Below, piece by piece: positions 12,001-23,506 of a DNA stretch of 64,000 nt. The notes beneath the pieces are model-generated. The model was not told where the DNA came from, searched no databases, and was given only the letters and a program-made list of their open reading frames with translations. The stretch is taken from positions 5,654,001 through 5,718,000 of the forward strand of contig JANTQA010000042.1 in the NCBI GenBank assembly GCA_027625915.1, read 5' to 3'. Each line of letters opens with the position of its first letter. Within the stretch, counting starts at the first letter, position 1. This DNA comes from Anaeramoeba flamelloides. Taxonomy: Eukaryota > Metamonada > Anaeramoebidae. Made by a program: the position numbers and the translations under genes.

Positions 12001-15000
12001 TAAACAATAAATTATTGAGATTTTTTCTAAAACTTATTAAGGAATAGAAGACTCTCTAAATCTAGTTTCAAATTCATAATTTAGTTTGAAAAAAAAAAAT
12101 TACATACAAGGATAACTCTGTAGAAATTTATTATTTGAACGAAAAAAACTCAAAAAGAAATATAAAGAATTTTTTTTTATTGTTATTACAATCGGTATAA
12201 TTTTTTTTTTTTGGGTTAAAGAATTATTATCCACTCGATAAATCAAATTAAAAACGAAAAAATCAAAATTTTTTTCAAAAAAATTATGATAAAAAAGAAG
12301 GAATTGGAGTCTATCAAGGAGACCCTCTTTCTCCTTTAACATTTGGATTTATCAGCCATTTTTTAATTGAAAAGAAAAAAATAAAAGATTTAGTTAATCA
12401 TATTCAAATGTTTACAGACAACTTAATTTTAATAATAATGAAATTCCCAATATTCCAAAAATTGATAAAAAGTTATTTATATATAATTTATAAAATTATT
12501 CAAGAATTTGGAAAAAATACAAATATCTAATAAAACATTAAAATTAAATAAATTTATTCAAAATAAAATATTTTGGAATTTGGTTTGAAAAAGAGAAACA
12601 TTAAAAAAAAACTAAATGTGAAAAAATAAATTTAAATATTTAATAACTAATTTTCATCAAAAAAAGAAATTATAAAATGGGGGTAAAATTCCAAATGATG
12701 AAATCAATGTGTATTTAGTGATTTCTATTTTAGATTAGTTATTTTTTAAATAAAGTCAAAAAGTTTCGACTGAATAAATGTTTGGATAAATAAAAAAATA
12801 AAAAAATTTTTAAAAATTAATCGAGATTCCCCAAGAATAATTTTTAAAACTGAAGAAAAAATCAATCCAAGCCAGAATTTCAAAATATAGAAGAAGGTAT
12901 AAACTCAAAAAGAAAATTTAGAAGATCTTTAATTTAAAAATAAGCCAAATTCCAAAATTAGGGACAAACTTTTTTTTATTATTATTTTTTTCTTTTTTCA
13001 TTTATCTTTCAAAAAATAAAATGATTATACTATATTATTATTTATTCATCTATATTGGTTATTATCTCTAAATAATTTAGTAAAATAAATTATTATTCAA
13101 GAAAAAAAACAACTAAACAAATTTTTTTCTAATGAAAAATCTTACCATATTTTTTGAAACCAAGCTTATATCTGAAAAATTAAAATTTGGAAAACAAAAA
13201 AAATATTTCAATTTTCTTATTTAAACATTGCTTTGATCTTTCATTAAAGGTGAAAAATCAAAAATTTTCATCTTAATTATTAAAGTAAATTTTTCATAGA
13301 TTTTGTCAGCAATTGCTTCCTGATCTAAAGAATCCTAAATAAAATTTAATATAATAATAAAGTCTAAATTGAAATGAAAAATAATTTTTTTATTCCAACA
13401 AAATTTCTTCAATGTCTGTATTTGAAAAGTTTTGAAATAAAAAAAAAAAAAATATCCCTAGAAAATTTCCAAACACTATTGAAATTTTAATTACTTTTTT
13501 TGCATTTAAAGACTAATTTATAAATTATCAAGCTGGATTCTAATTTTTTTTTTTTTTCCAAATAGAACCCTTCGTCAAAAAAAAAATTTTGAAATCTATT
13601 CAGAAATTTTTAATTTTTTTTCCAAAATGTAAAAATTTTAATCCAATAAAGATATTTCAATGATGAAAAAAAATTATTGATTTAATTATTATTGTTTTAT
13701 TTCCATTATTATAATATTTTTCATATTCACTTTCCCTTTCCCTTTTCTTATTATTATTTTTAATTTTCATTCTTACATTATTATTATACTTCTTATTTAT
13801 AAAACAAAAATAAATAAAATTATTTTTAATCCCAAATAGAACAAAACTATTATTAATTATGGTTTAACTGATGATTTAGCAAAAAACCAAGCAATTATTG
13901 TTGATCAAATTTTAAAGTTGATTTCATTATTATTAAAGAGTAGTATAAAAGCAAATTTAAATTATAAAAAAAAAATAATGAATTTAATTAAATTTATTAC
14001 ATTGCTCTGTCTTGAACTTGAACAATACACATTTCTATTTAATCAAGTAATTAATATTTATAAAACAACTAATACTTTAGAATTATTTTTAAATGATTTT
14101 AAAAAATTTTTTTCTAGAAAGGAAATTACAATCAAAAATAGCAAAATAGCAACCAATGGCATAATTGGAAGATCTAGTTCTAATAAATCCATTTCTCAAT
14201 CGATTGATAATAATTTTGGATTTGGTACAAATGAAAAAAAAATAAGTTTAACTAAAAATTTAATAGAACTGTTTCTAAATTTTTTAAATAGAAAGGAAAT
14301 CATGGTTTTTGAAGAATATTTATTATTAACAAATATTAGTCACTTATCTATTGATTCAATGAGAGAGTTATCGTTAAAATATTCACTGTTTAAATTATAT
14401 ACAAGGATTTTAAATGTTGGATATAAAAATAAATATGATCCCATTTTAAAAATTTTAAATTATTTGCAAACAATAAGCCAAGAAATTTTAGAAAAGAAAG
14501 AAAGCAAAGAAAAATATAAAGTTGAATTAAATTATATTTCTAATTTTTTTTATACTAATTTAAAAAAGGAATTTAAGAATAAAAATTTCGAGATTATTTC
14601 AATAATTAAAATAGTATTGTTTTCTGGTAAAAAAATAACAACAAATGATCAAAAAATTCCACTAGATTTTCCAAATTTAATATTATTATTAAATTTAAAT
14701 TTTAAAAAAACCTTAAAATTAATAAAAAATATCATTAGCATGCAACCATCACAACAATTGGAAATAAAAGGTGAAGGTGGTGGCGAAATTGTAAAAGAGA
14801 AGAAAATCGATATAGAAATAAATGGGGGAAATAAAGAAAAGAATGATATGGATCAATTAAATAATTCCTTAAAGCCAATAAAATTAGATCATCAAAAAAT
14901 TTATAACATTTTATATTATTTAATTCTAGAAACAAATAGCATTAATTATAAAGAAAATAACTATAATGATTTAGAATCATTTTATGAAATAGTAATTTTA

Positions 15001-16911
15001 TTGCTTGTAACTGGCAAAGTAAAAGTTCAAAAAACAGTTTTTGAAAAAATTTTAAACTATTTATTTCTAAAAACAAAATCGAAAAGTAATAACACAATCG
15101 AGGAAAATGAAAATTATCGGTTAAATAAAAAAAGAAAGTTGATAATGATAAAAAAATTAAAAAAAAAGGAGGAATTAAGTATTTTATTTTTGAAAAGTAT
15201 AAATAATACAAAAGAGTTAAATAATTATATTCGTCTGATCGAGCATGTTAAATATAAATCTGTATTAACCCATTTATATCAAAAAACACAAAATTATCGA
15301 AGATTAATCGAATTAATAATTAATGATGCAACTGAAAGAGATCAAATTTTTACGAAAATTGAAGAATTATCAAATTTTCAAAATATCAAGCAGAATGAAA
15401 AATTATTAGATTCCATCATTATTAAATTTGGTGATTTGCTTTTAATTGATAAATCAAAGGCAACAACTTTGATCTTAGATTCTTGCCCGCATGAATTAAA
15501 AAGGTTGCTTCATTCCCTCAAAGAGGAATCCAAGATAATTTTTATTGAAGCACTATTGGAATACTTTAGCATTGATTCATATAAGCTTGAAGATCTTTCC
15601 CTTGATATTAATGATTTGAAAATCAAACATTTGCAATTAATTGGCAAGCTTAAGCCAGATCAGTTATTGTATTATTTTAAAATATATAATAATGATCAAT
15701 TGTCATTAGATGTTCAAAAAAAAATAGCGACGACAAATAAAATTATGGATGCCGAAGCGTTTATTACAGAACGTTCGGGTGATCTCGATGGTGCTAAAAA
15801 GCTAATGAAAATTAAATTTTCACAAGTCATCGATTCAATTCTATTATTAATTAAAAGAATTTCTCCAAATGAAATTATTTCCGAAAGCAGAATCACGGAA
15901 ATTATCAAATTTAGAAAAACTTATGAAAATATTAAAGCAATGTATCATCGTATTTTCCCTAAGGACATTGAAAATCATACAGAACGCGAAGATTTTTGGA
16001 AATATTATTTATTAGTTTTTATTGAGAAAAGTAACGAAATTAAAAAGGAAAAGGAATTGCAAAAAAAAAAGAAATTAAAAACGAAAAAACCAAAATTACA
16101 AATCCAGAAGGAAGACGAAAATGATGATGAAGTGAGTGACGATAGTGAAGATGATGATATCTATCGACGCAACAAAAAAATATATAATATGAAATACTCT
16201 TTATTATTTAATTTAATGAATTTTTTTCTCGATGATATATTAAATGAAATTACAATAACCTCATTAATTTCAACTTTATTGGATAATTTTGAAAATGAAA
16301 AATTTTCAAAATTTCAAAAATTATTGAAAAATTTATTTGCAACATACCAATATGAAATAAAACTTCTTGGATCTTTAAATAATTTCATCGATCAAGATGT
16401 AATTAAATCCACCGAACAATTTAGAGCGAAAAGGGAACAGCCATTTAAAAGAAACAATGATGTTTGTTTGGCCTGCGAAACAAAGCTAAGGAACCATAAC
16501 CAAAGATTAATAACAATTTTTAACTGTGGCCATTCCTTTCATCAGGATTGTATTAAAAATTCAAAAAAATGTTTTATATGCCATTTACAAAAAAAAAATG
16601 CCAAGTTGAATAACTCGAAAACTAAAAATGAGCTAATTCAAGATAATGTTGATGAAAATGAAAATGATATTGATATTGATATTGATAATTATTCAGGGGC
16701 CAGTACAAGAACAAGAGCAAGAGAAATACCCAATACTATAGACTTGGAATTGCTATCTGGGTTAAAAAAAAAGCAAACTTTGAAATCCCATCTAAGTAAA
16801 ATACAACTACCATTATCTATTTACAGCAGTGATTCACAAATTGAACAAATTAACGCAAGTAATTCAATTCCTCAAGCTAACCTTTCAAAAGTTTTTGATT
16901 TAGATTATTAA
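6018..16911 (+). CDS. VPS8: VPS8, CORVET tethering complex subunit (4 exons)
   Basis: VPS8 binds Rab5 and tethers early endosomes as a CORVET-specific subunit. My model joins 6018-6341, 6608-6704, 7051-7988 and 13840-16911, giving 1476 residues (human VPS8 is about 1430). The acidic N-terminus has TLEDLLGENSD, like human TLESILNETDD. A beta-propeller region follows in exon 3 (TYLAVGQENGTLTLINL, LLTTWSGQVFKF). The junction reads LLLAIKFFK-NKTIINYGLTDD, matching human LALAWSFHEGKAKAVVGLSG. The helical C-terminal half keeps AEAFITERSGDLDGAKKLM, matching human TAYLLEKKGDIHGAFLIML. A RING-H2 finger spans residues 1329-1367 (CLAC, CGHSFH, C, CFIC). VPS11 shares a similar RING, but the upstream alignment fits VPS8. 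Insertions rich in lysine and acidic residues surround codons near 16050-16170. ATG at 6018 is followed by a second ATG; either may start translation. Confidence 0.9.
8340..9930 (+). repeat. Hairpin-bearing dispersed repeat in VPS8 intron
   Basis: Bases 8755-9930 match 62685-63920 in the same orientation: GATTTGGAAACAATC, GAGTTTGGCCTGGAAGAACG, AACTAGATCGT, TCTATCCTTTTATTT, CTTGACTTGA, ATCTTTTGGGATTTATGAG. Bases 8340-8640 resemble 46930-47235. A third partial copy, inverted, is at 28250-28560. The minus strand of both long copies shares short peptide-like stretches (GNPLxIxQSxKIF, LINPKR), so a decayed coding frame is possible; I cannot name it. Confidence 0.7.
8841..8922. other. Conserved hairpin, copy 1
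   Basis: GAGATTGTTC at 8841 pairs perfectly with GAACAATCTC at 8913, and AAGATGATATT pairs with AATATCATCTT inside it. The loop is centred on TTCGAA. Related hairpins occur at 28385-28463 and 62752-62837. Confidence 0.75.
11880..12940 (+). pseudogene. Decayed non-LTR-type reverse transcriptase
   Basis: From about 12290 the plus strand translates to GVYQGDPLSPLTFGF, the classic reverse-transcriptase motif upstream of the catalytic site. About 30 residues later comes QMFTDNLILI, in the place of the (Y/F)xDD motif with the second Asp changed to Asn. Then follow IIQEFGKNTNI and a region resembling the ..FLGIWFEKEK.. stretch common in LINE enzymes, but with in-frame stops (from about 12525) and a frameshift near 12880. 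No intact frame and no endonuclease is visible. The related copies at 3606-5356 and 20225-21197 are also broken. It lies in sense orientation inside the VPS8 intron. Start and end are approximate. Confidence 0.75.
12950..13180 (+). repeat. Dispersed repeat, copy 2 of 2
   Basis: Same orientation as 885-1125, with the same order of landmarks (TTTCAAAAAATAAAATGATT, TATTGGTTATTATCTCTAAA, AATGAAAAATCT). It follows the decayed reverse transcriptase immediately. Confidence 0.6.
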
Positions 16912-19084
16912 TTTGCTGGGGTTTATATTTTATAGTTAGCAATTTTTATATTTTTATGTATTAATAAAATAATTATTATTTTTATGCTTGAATTACATAA
17001 TTAAGATTTTAAATTGGATTATTTATTTTTTTTTAAAAAAAGCAATTCATTTATTTGAATATTTTATTTTGTTAATTTTTAGCAATCTTAAAAAAAAAAA
17101 AAAAATTATTTATCTTTTTTGTCTTCTCTTATTTGGAGTATATACTTTACCAATCCAATATATACTTTTATTCTTATTATTTGAATATTTTCGGATTTTT
17201 TAATTCAGAATGGAATTTAATAAAGTTCTAGCTTTAAAAAACATTTTTTTTCAAACTTTTATTTTTTTAGTTTTTATTTTTTGGAAAAAAAATTTTTGGT
17301 TTTTGATTTTCCTTTTAAGTGAAATTTTTTTTCCTTTTTTTTTCTTTATGAAAAAATAAATAAAAAGTATTTTTAAACTGATAGTACAGAGAAAAAAAAA
17401 TCTAGAGGATAAAATTTAGATTTGATTATAAAATAAAAGTTATTCTTCAATGGAAACACTAATAGGTTTTTATTTATTTTGAAATAACTTTTTATTGACC
17501 TGGTAGATACTCAAAAGTTGGAAAATACTTTTGGATCAAGGATTATATTTGTGATGGTAAATTTTATATAAAGGGTGGGGATAATAAAGTAATAGTATAA
17601 TATGTTTCAATGATTTTAAGGTTAGAGTCACCATAGATTCATCTATAAATATAATAAACTATATTTAACTTGTTACTAACCTGAAATATAAAATGAAAAA
17701 AATTTTTTTTTTGTATTCAAGAAACTAATTATTTTAAATCTGATTAATAATTTACTTTTAATTATTCTAAACATATATATATATATATATATATAATCAA
17801 CTTGATATTTAACAATGAAAAAAAATAACGTTAAAAACTCAAAAAAAGTGAATATTTTTTGAAAAGAAAATCAACAAATAATTAAATGTGATTTGTAATT
17901 AACTTTTAAATAATTCTAAATATCTAAAAACCTGATATTTTAAAAAATTAAAAAAAATAAAACCATGAAATAAAAAAAAGTGAGTCACAATTTTTGAAAT
18001 GAGCATTTAAGAATTATTTATTACTGAAATTTCACTGAAAAAAAGTTGAACAACAAGATTTTAGTGTTAATAATTGTCTGATTTTTAAAATAAATTATAT
18101 TTTCTTAATGTTTTAATGATTATTTGACTTTATGAAGATCTTTTTTTTTTCACTTGATTTTGAAAAAAAAGTAAAAAAAAAATTTGTATATGATAAAAAT
18201 TGATTCTGATCTAAAAATTGAAAAATTATTTTGAGAAGAATAATGGATTAAACTCATAGAATATGTTCTATTTATTCAATAAAACTGGGCCTGTTCGGCT
18301 GGAAAAGAGTTTATTATTTTTTTTTGGCAAAAGAATGTAAAATCTAATTTAGTTACAAGTTAGCAATTGGGCCAATTTTTGGACTTAGGGTACTGAAATA
18401 AATGACATTTCTTTTATTTTAACTTTCCATTTTATAATTTTATTCATTTATGTTTTGTAATTGGTACATTATTTCCAGTCCTGTAACGAAAAATCATAAA
18501 ACATCAAAATTGGTTTTTTTTTTGTAAAATTTTATTTAGGTAAACTAAACTTTGAGTTAGTTATGACAGAATATGTTAAGACAAAAATTTCGCAATATAT
18601 GATTAAAATATTTAATGAATTTTTGGGGGTTTTGAAATTAACTACAACAAATTGATAAAAAAAAATAAATAAACTCAATTCAAAATTTTTCACACACAAA
18701 ATTCGATTTGTGAAAAAAAAAACTTATTTAATAAATTATCAAAGAAATACCAAATTAGAACCATTCTAATCGAAATGACAACAATTATTTTAAATATATC
18801 AAATACTTAAAAACAAAAAAAAAATAAATAATTATCAATATTAATAAATCAAAGTAATTGTAAAAAATTTTGGAGAAAGCATAACAACAAAATATAATTG
18901 TGAAATTTGTTAAAATTCTAACAACAATTATTTATCCATCAGAATTGTTAGACACCATCAACTATTTTTATTTATGTTCTTATATCTGAAAGAACTCAAT
19001 TTAAGTATAAAATCAATTGTTGAAAAAAAATGATCGAAAGAAACAAGTTAGGTAATTCAAAAAATGAAATGAAAACAAAAAAAC
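16912..19084. other. Intergenic AT-rich region with an element fragment
   Basis: Downstream of VPS8. It contains homopolymer runs, a (TA)n tract at 17772-17795 and one recognisable repeat fragment (18170-18316). I see no gene. Confidence 0.5.
18170..18316 (-). mobile_element. Fragment of the AATAAACTC-ended element
   Basis: Reading the minus strand from 18316 gives AATAAACTCTTTTCCAG, then GGCCCAGTTTTATTGAA and ATTCTATGAGTTTAATCC. This matches the left end of the nested element at 61348-61897 (AATAAACTCTTTTTCAG, GGCCCAGTTTTATTGAA, ATTCTATGAGTTTAATTC). The other end was not found. Confidence 0.6.
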
Positions 19085-19510
19085 AAAAAGATGAAAAAAT
19101 TATTTCACTCAAAATTATGAAATTCATTGCTCTTACATGCGAGTTTTTCCTTAAATCTCTTATGGTTAGAAGATTTAAGGTAATAAAGAAAAAGTAATAA
19201 TAAAAAATTGAAAAACAAAAAATACTTAAAACAGTATTATATAACATAAATTCGGGCACCTAGTGTCCCATTCTAACGAGGTGGTGTCTAGGTTTTTTTT
19301 TAATTCAAAAGAATTGAGCAAAATCAAAGATTTTACTCGGTTCTTTTAAATTAAAAAAAACCTACCGGCGGTGATTAGTTTTTAATTTTGTCATGCAAAT
19401 TATATTATTATTATTTATAGATATTTTAATTATTTTTCTTCTTCTCTCTTTTTTTTTTATTTGATATAATTTTCAATAATTACTTCTTTCTCTAGATAAA
19501 TAAATGAAAA
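19085..19510 (+). repeat. Hairpin-array repeat family, compact copy
   Basis: Left module: TCTTATGGTTAGAAG, TTAAGGTAATAAAGAAAAA, AAATTCGGGCACCTAGTG. Right module: TTTTGTCATGCAAATTATAT and TTTTTCTTCTTCTCTC. Between them sits a single near-perfect hairpin (19292-19368): AGGTTTTTTTTTAATTC with AAAAGAATTGAGCAAAATC, facing GATTTTACTCGGTTCTTTT with AAATTAAAAAAAACCT. Confidence 0.7.
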
Positions 19511-19874
19511 AACAATTTCCATATTTTGCAAAAATCTAAATTATTTCCAATTTGAAAGGAATTATATTATTGTTAGTCTTTTAACGGTTTTAGACAAGGA
19601 GAAATTTTTGAATTTTCGTTTACATTAAAGTGGATCTTCAATTTACATAAGTGTAATAATAACAAGTTTAAAAAATTCAGAAACAATAATCAAAAAAAAA
19701 AAAAAAATTAGGTTATTTAAATTTCTGTTCTTGAGAAAATTTAATTTTTTTCTTTGTTTTGAAAAAAAAAAAAAAAATCTATTCATTACTGATGAAATAA
19801 AAATTGAACTTTTTATCTTTGATATATTGAATCTTCTATTTCAGAAAAGACATTTTTATAATACCAATTAATTT

Positions 19875-19935
19875 TTATGCCGGGTCACTTTCGACAGCTT
19901 GGTTGGGGCTGTGTGTGTGCGGGTGTCCCTATTAG
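19875..19935. other. GC-rich island in AT-rich DNA, unidentified
   Basis: About 60 bases starting GCCGGGTCACTTTCGACAGC and including TGTGTGTGTGCGGGTGTCCC are far richer in G and C than their surroundings. They do not read as a tRNA (no acceptor stem or T-arm) or as a long open frame. They abut the left arm of a foldback repeat. Origin unknown. Confidence 0.35.
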
Positions 19936-20128
19936 GATATATTTGACGTATCCTTTTATTAAAATATTCATTTATTTGTTAAAGAAATATCTTAAGGGGG
20001 TAAGTACATTTTTCATTTTTTGAGTGCCACCATTTATGTAAAACTGAATTATTCAAATCATTTCTTTAGCCAAATACATTGGTATTTTAATAAATACTAA
20101 AGTGGAATATATCCTAGTAAAAGATATT
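19929..20128. repeat. Foldback repeat, about 60-base arms
   Basis: CTATTAGGATATATTTGACG with TTTTATTAAAATATTCATTT at the left is the imperfect reverse complement of ATTGGTATTTTAATAAATAC with TGGAATATATCCTAGTAAAA at the right. The spacer starts with TTAAGGGGGTAAGTAC, which is itself one end of the next element. Confidence 0.55.
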
Positions 20129-21251
20129 TTCATACCAACAAAAAAACACAAATCAAAAAAATGAAAAAATTGATCAAAAAAAAATAAAATCATTTATTAC
20201 TTGATCTTATCTATAAAATTTTACACAATTACTTATTCATTATTTGGTTTTATTTTTGATTCTTTATGAAAAAAATTATGTTTGGAAAATTTTTGAAAAA
20301 CAAATTACTGTTTATTTCAAAAGAATTCCTAAAATGAATTTAAAAATCTCATTTTCATTTATGTCATCTAATTCTAGTTTTAGTTCAGAAAATCAGAGAT
20401 TTTTTTTAATTCTTCTTGAGAATGAGGGTTTATTGGAGAAATGCGTTTGATTTTATAATTATTTATTTTCCATTAAAATGAGAACTCAAAAAAATTCTGA
20501 ATCTGATAACAATTTTTATTGAATTTTTCAATTATTTTGATTTGAATCTTTTGTAACTGTTTTTTCATTCCAAGAATTCAACCCATTTATTTTAATTTTA
20601 GAAATAGTATTCCTTGTTTTGGATTTGTTTGATAAAAATATTTTAAAATTGAATTTTGAAAGCAAATTTGTCAGAAAAGATCTTTTAAAATAATAATAAA
20701 TAGTAATGGGGCTAGAAATTCAAGGAAAAAAATAGTTTGTATTCATACAAATTAAGAAGAAAAAGAAAACCAATCTTCGAAAATAGACTTTTATCGATTT
20801 TTTTTTTTTCATTCTTGATTTCAACAAATTTATTTGGAATGGTGATCTTTCGTGTTTGGTCTTCTAAAAGAAAATATTTGTTTCAAATGTACACCTTTTT
20901 GGGTATATTTTTTTGGTTTACGGTTTGATTAATTTCAATCGTTCGTATAAACACATATCTAGATCCAAAACCAAATTTAATAAAACCAAAAATTGAATCA
21001 AAAAAAATGTTTAAAAAATCAAAAAATTTAAGATTCAACTCTGAATTACTTTGATTCTTTTCACGAAGAGACTAGTGGGTGGTGTTTTGGTTCCAAAGTT
21101 TCAATATCTGTTGGCACTCAAAAAATAATTTTTCAGTAATGTTTACACAATTAAAATTTTTCAAAATGGGAAAATGTACTTACATCCTTAAATAATTCAG
21201 TTTGTCCAAAATATTGAAACCAAAAATTAGTAAAAAGTACCACCCCCTTAA
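19992..21251. mobile_element. TTAAGGGGGT-ended element containing inverted RT-element sequence
   Basis: The left end is TTAAGGGGGTAAGTACATTT at 19992. Inverted ends occur at 21176-21197 (AAATGTACTTACATCCTTAA) and at 21237-21251 (GTACCACCCCCTTAA). Between them the minus strand from 21197 to 20225 matches 3606-4560, the 5' part of the decayed reverse-transcriptase element. TTAA at the termini suggests TTAA-targeted insertion, but which right end is the true one is not settled. Confidence 0.5.
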
Positions 21252-21801
21252 AAAAACAAAGTAACCACAATTGGAAAGACACTTTTTTATTACAGTTGGC
21301 GTTAATTCTAAAATACTATTAATTGCAAAATAAAAAGCTCGAAATTTTCATTCAACTTTCGAAACAAAGGAGAAATAATAGAACACTCATCAAAATCAGC
21401 AAATTCTAAAAGAATAATTAATACTTTAAGGTTGATTTTAAGGAATTAAAATTTTGAAATGTTCAATGGACCTTATTAAAATCCTTTTTTAGAAATTGGA
21501 TTAAAAATTTTGTTCCATATATTTTGCAACAAATAGTAGAATTCTTTCTGTTTTTGAGATTCATAAATACACAATTGTCTTGAGCAGGATTTTGGAAATT
21601 GTTGATTAAAGGATAAATAATCTTTTAAAGACGCTAGTATTTAATCTTGTGTTACAATTAAAAAGTCTTGGCATTGATTCGCAGATCAAATTTTGAAAAA
21701 AATGTTTAAACAAATCGACATTTCATAAAAAAGAATTCTATTTTTGATAAAAAAAATCAAATTTGCTGTTATTGTGTTTGTTTTGTTATGAGCCCATTGG
21801 C

Positions 21802-23211
21802 TTAAGGGACTAGTAAATCTTAACCCCCCCCCAAAAAAAAAAAAAAAAAAAAGGTAATTGAGTAATCATTTACAAAAGGCTACAATTAAACCCGATATGC
21901 AACTTCATTTATCAACTTTAGAGAAATGAGTTATCATTTTTAAAAGAATTCATTTTTCCCAATTATATTTTAAGTCAAAAGTTCTCGATCCTTTTTTGTT
22001 TTGGATTTTTGGATCCTTTAGAAATTGAAAAATTTGCACAAAAATTTTATTTTGAAGAAATCTTACTATCAAGTACTTTCTAAGAGTATTTATTAATAAA
22101 TAAGCTTGAAAATTTAATCTTATTTTAAAAATACAAGAAAAATAAACCTCAATATTAAATCCATTGAAGATCTAAAATAATTGATTTGTTATTTTACTCA
22201 CAAATATTTATTCAATTTCTTGAAATTTTAAAGATTAGGCAATATTCTTTTTCAAATATTTAGAATATAAACAAGGAACTATATTTTTTTTCTTAAATCA
22301 GTTTTTTGATAATATCTATTATTTTTTTTTCATATTATTAGATTTATTTATTTGAATTTGTTTTATTTTTGAAAATCTTTGAAAAATTGAGAAATAATTG
22401 CAAATTTTATTTATACATTTAATCTTTGGGTTGTTACTAACTTACTGGTTGAATTAAAATGGATGATTAATTATTGATTATAAATAATCAAATTAAAAAG
22501 TATTCCTTGAGATTATAAATTGAATTTTCCCAGGTTTTAAAAAAGTATTTTGGGAGAATTTTTAATTAGATTGTTTGGTGCTTTTTTCATATTTTTTTTG
22601 TTAAATAAAGAGAAAAAATTGATTTGAACTGTTTAAATCAAAAAATTATATTTTTTTTCAAGTTTAAAATAATTATGGTATTTTTTTTTGAGATTAAATA
22701 GATTTTTTAGACTGAGTTATTATTAAAAACTTGATGGTTTTATTTATAAAGTTTATTTTTTGGTACGCTTTCTTTACAGATAAATTAAGATTTCGATCTT
22801 CTTTCATAGAAAATTTTTTTTTTTAAATAATTTGGAAATATGTTGAATTTTGAACTTTTTTAAAAAATGAGTAAAATGGAACCTTTCTTTAAAAAACAAT
22901 AATTCATTTCTGAAAATAGCATTTAAAGTAGGTTTGATTTATGTACTGATATTTGAATTCTAAATAGGAAAAAAATTTCACTTCATTTTCCATATTTGCT
23001 TTTTCAAAAGTTTTCTCAAAGAAGTGTGTTGTAATTTGGGATCTATTTGAAAAGGGAAAATGAAAATTCAGTGAAAAAATTTTCCCATTTAGAATTCAAA
23101 TAACAGCACTGAGATTTTTACTTCATTTTTCAATTTCAAGACGAGGTAATATTTTGTTAAATTTGCTATCAAATTTACTTTGAGAATTTCTTTAGTTTAC
23201 TAGTCCCTTAA
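21802..23211. mobile_element. piggyBac-like non-autonomous TTAA element, copy 1
   Basis: The left end TTAAGGGACTAGTAAATC (21802) is the perfect inverse of the right end TTTACTAGTCCCTTAA for 16 bases. The flanks read CCCATTGGC-TTAA and TTAA-CAACTTTGA. The duplicated locus at 32181-32199 reads CCCATTGGCTTAACAACTTTG without the element, giving a matching empty site and proving a TTAA target duplication. No transposase frame is visible over 1.4 kb, so it must be mobilised in trans if at all. Internal sequence is shared with 25932-27690, 34014-34790 and 43223-44451. Confidence 0.85.
22941..23112. mobile_element. Foldback element nested in TTAA copy 1
   Basis: ATTTGAATTCTAAATAGG with AAAAAAATTTCACTTC at the left faces AAAAATTTTCCC with ATTTAGAATTCAAAT at the right. 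TTAA copies 2 and 3 read straight through this position (AAAGTAAGTTTGG..., AAAGTAAATATGG...), so this is a later nested insertion. A related foldback sits at 33497-33660, and a single end at about 24250. Confidence 0.6.
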
Positions 23212-23506
23212 CAACTTTGAAGAAAAAATTTTGAGTTCACAAAGATGAAAAATTTAAAAAAAAATGTTTTTGTGTAAATTCTGAAAAAAGGGTAAATATT
23301 AATATTTTTGAAAAAATTAGGAATAAAGATTAAAAAATAAAGAATAAAAAAAATCATTAAATCCAAAAAAGAGAAAAACAAAAAGAAAAAATTATTTTGT
23401 TTTTTCTACGAAATCAAAAAAAGAGAAGCAAAAAACAAAAAGAAAACAAATTGTTTTGGCAATCCAAACAAAGATTGTCAAACATAATACCGTTGTTTTA
23501 GTTGAT

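Larger units (their letters stand above)
7989..13839 (+). other. VPS8: VPS8 intron 3, 5.85 kb, filled with mobile-element remnants
   Basis: The donor is AAG|GTAATA at 7989 and the acceptor is CAAATAG ending at 13839, phase 0 on both sides. Homology to VPS8 continues across the junction with almost no missing residues, so the whole interval should be intronic. The two other introns of this gene are 266 and 346 bases. The interval contains a hairpin-bearing repeat (8340-9930), a decayed reverse transcriptase (11880-12940) and a further dispersed repeat (12950-13180). About 9930-11880 is AT-rich with a (TA)n run at 10707-10729 and nothing else I can recognise. Confidence 0.85.

Noticed and set aside
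16465-16581. RING finger suggesting VPS11 or VPS18
   Set aside because: The RING tail resembles VPS11 (CGHSFHQ), but the N-terminal TLEDLLGENSD, the exon 3-4 junction and the helical region all align with VPS8.
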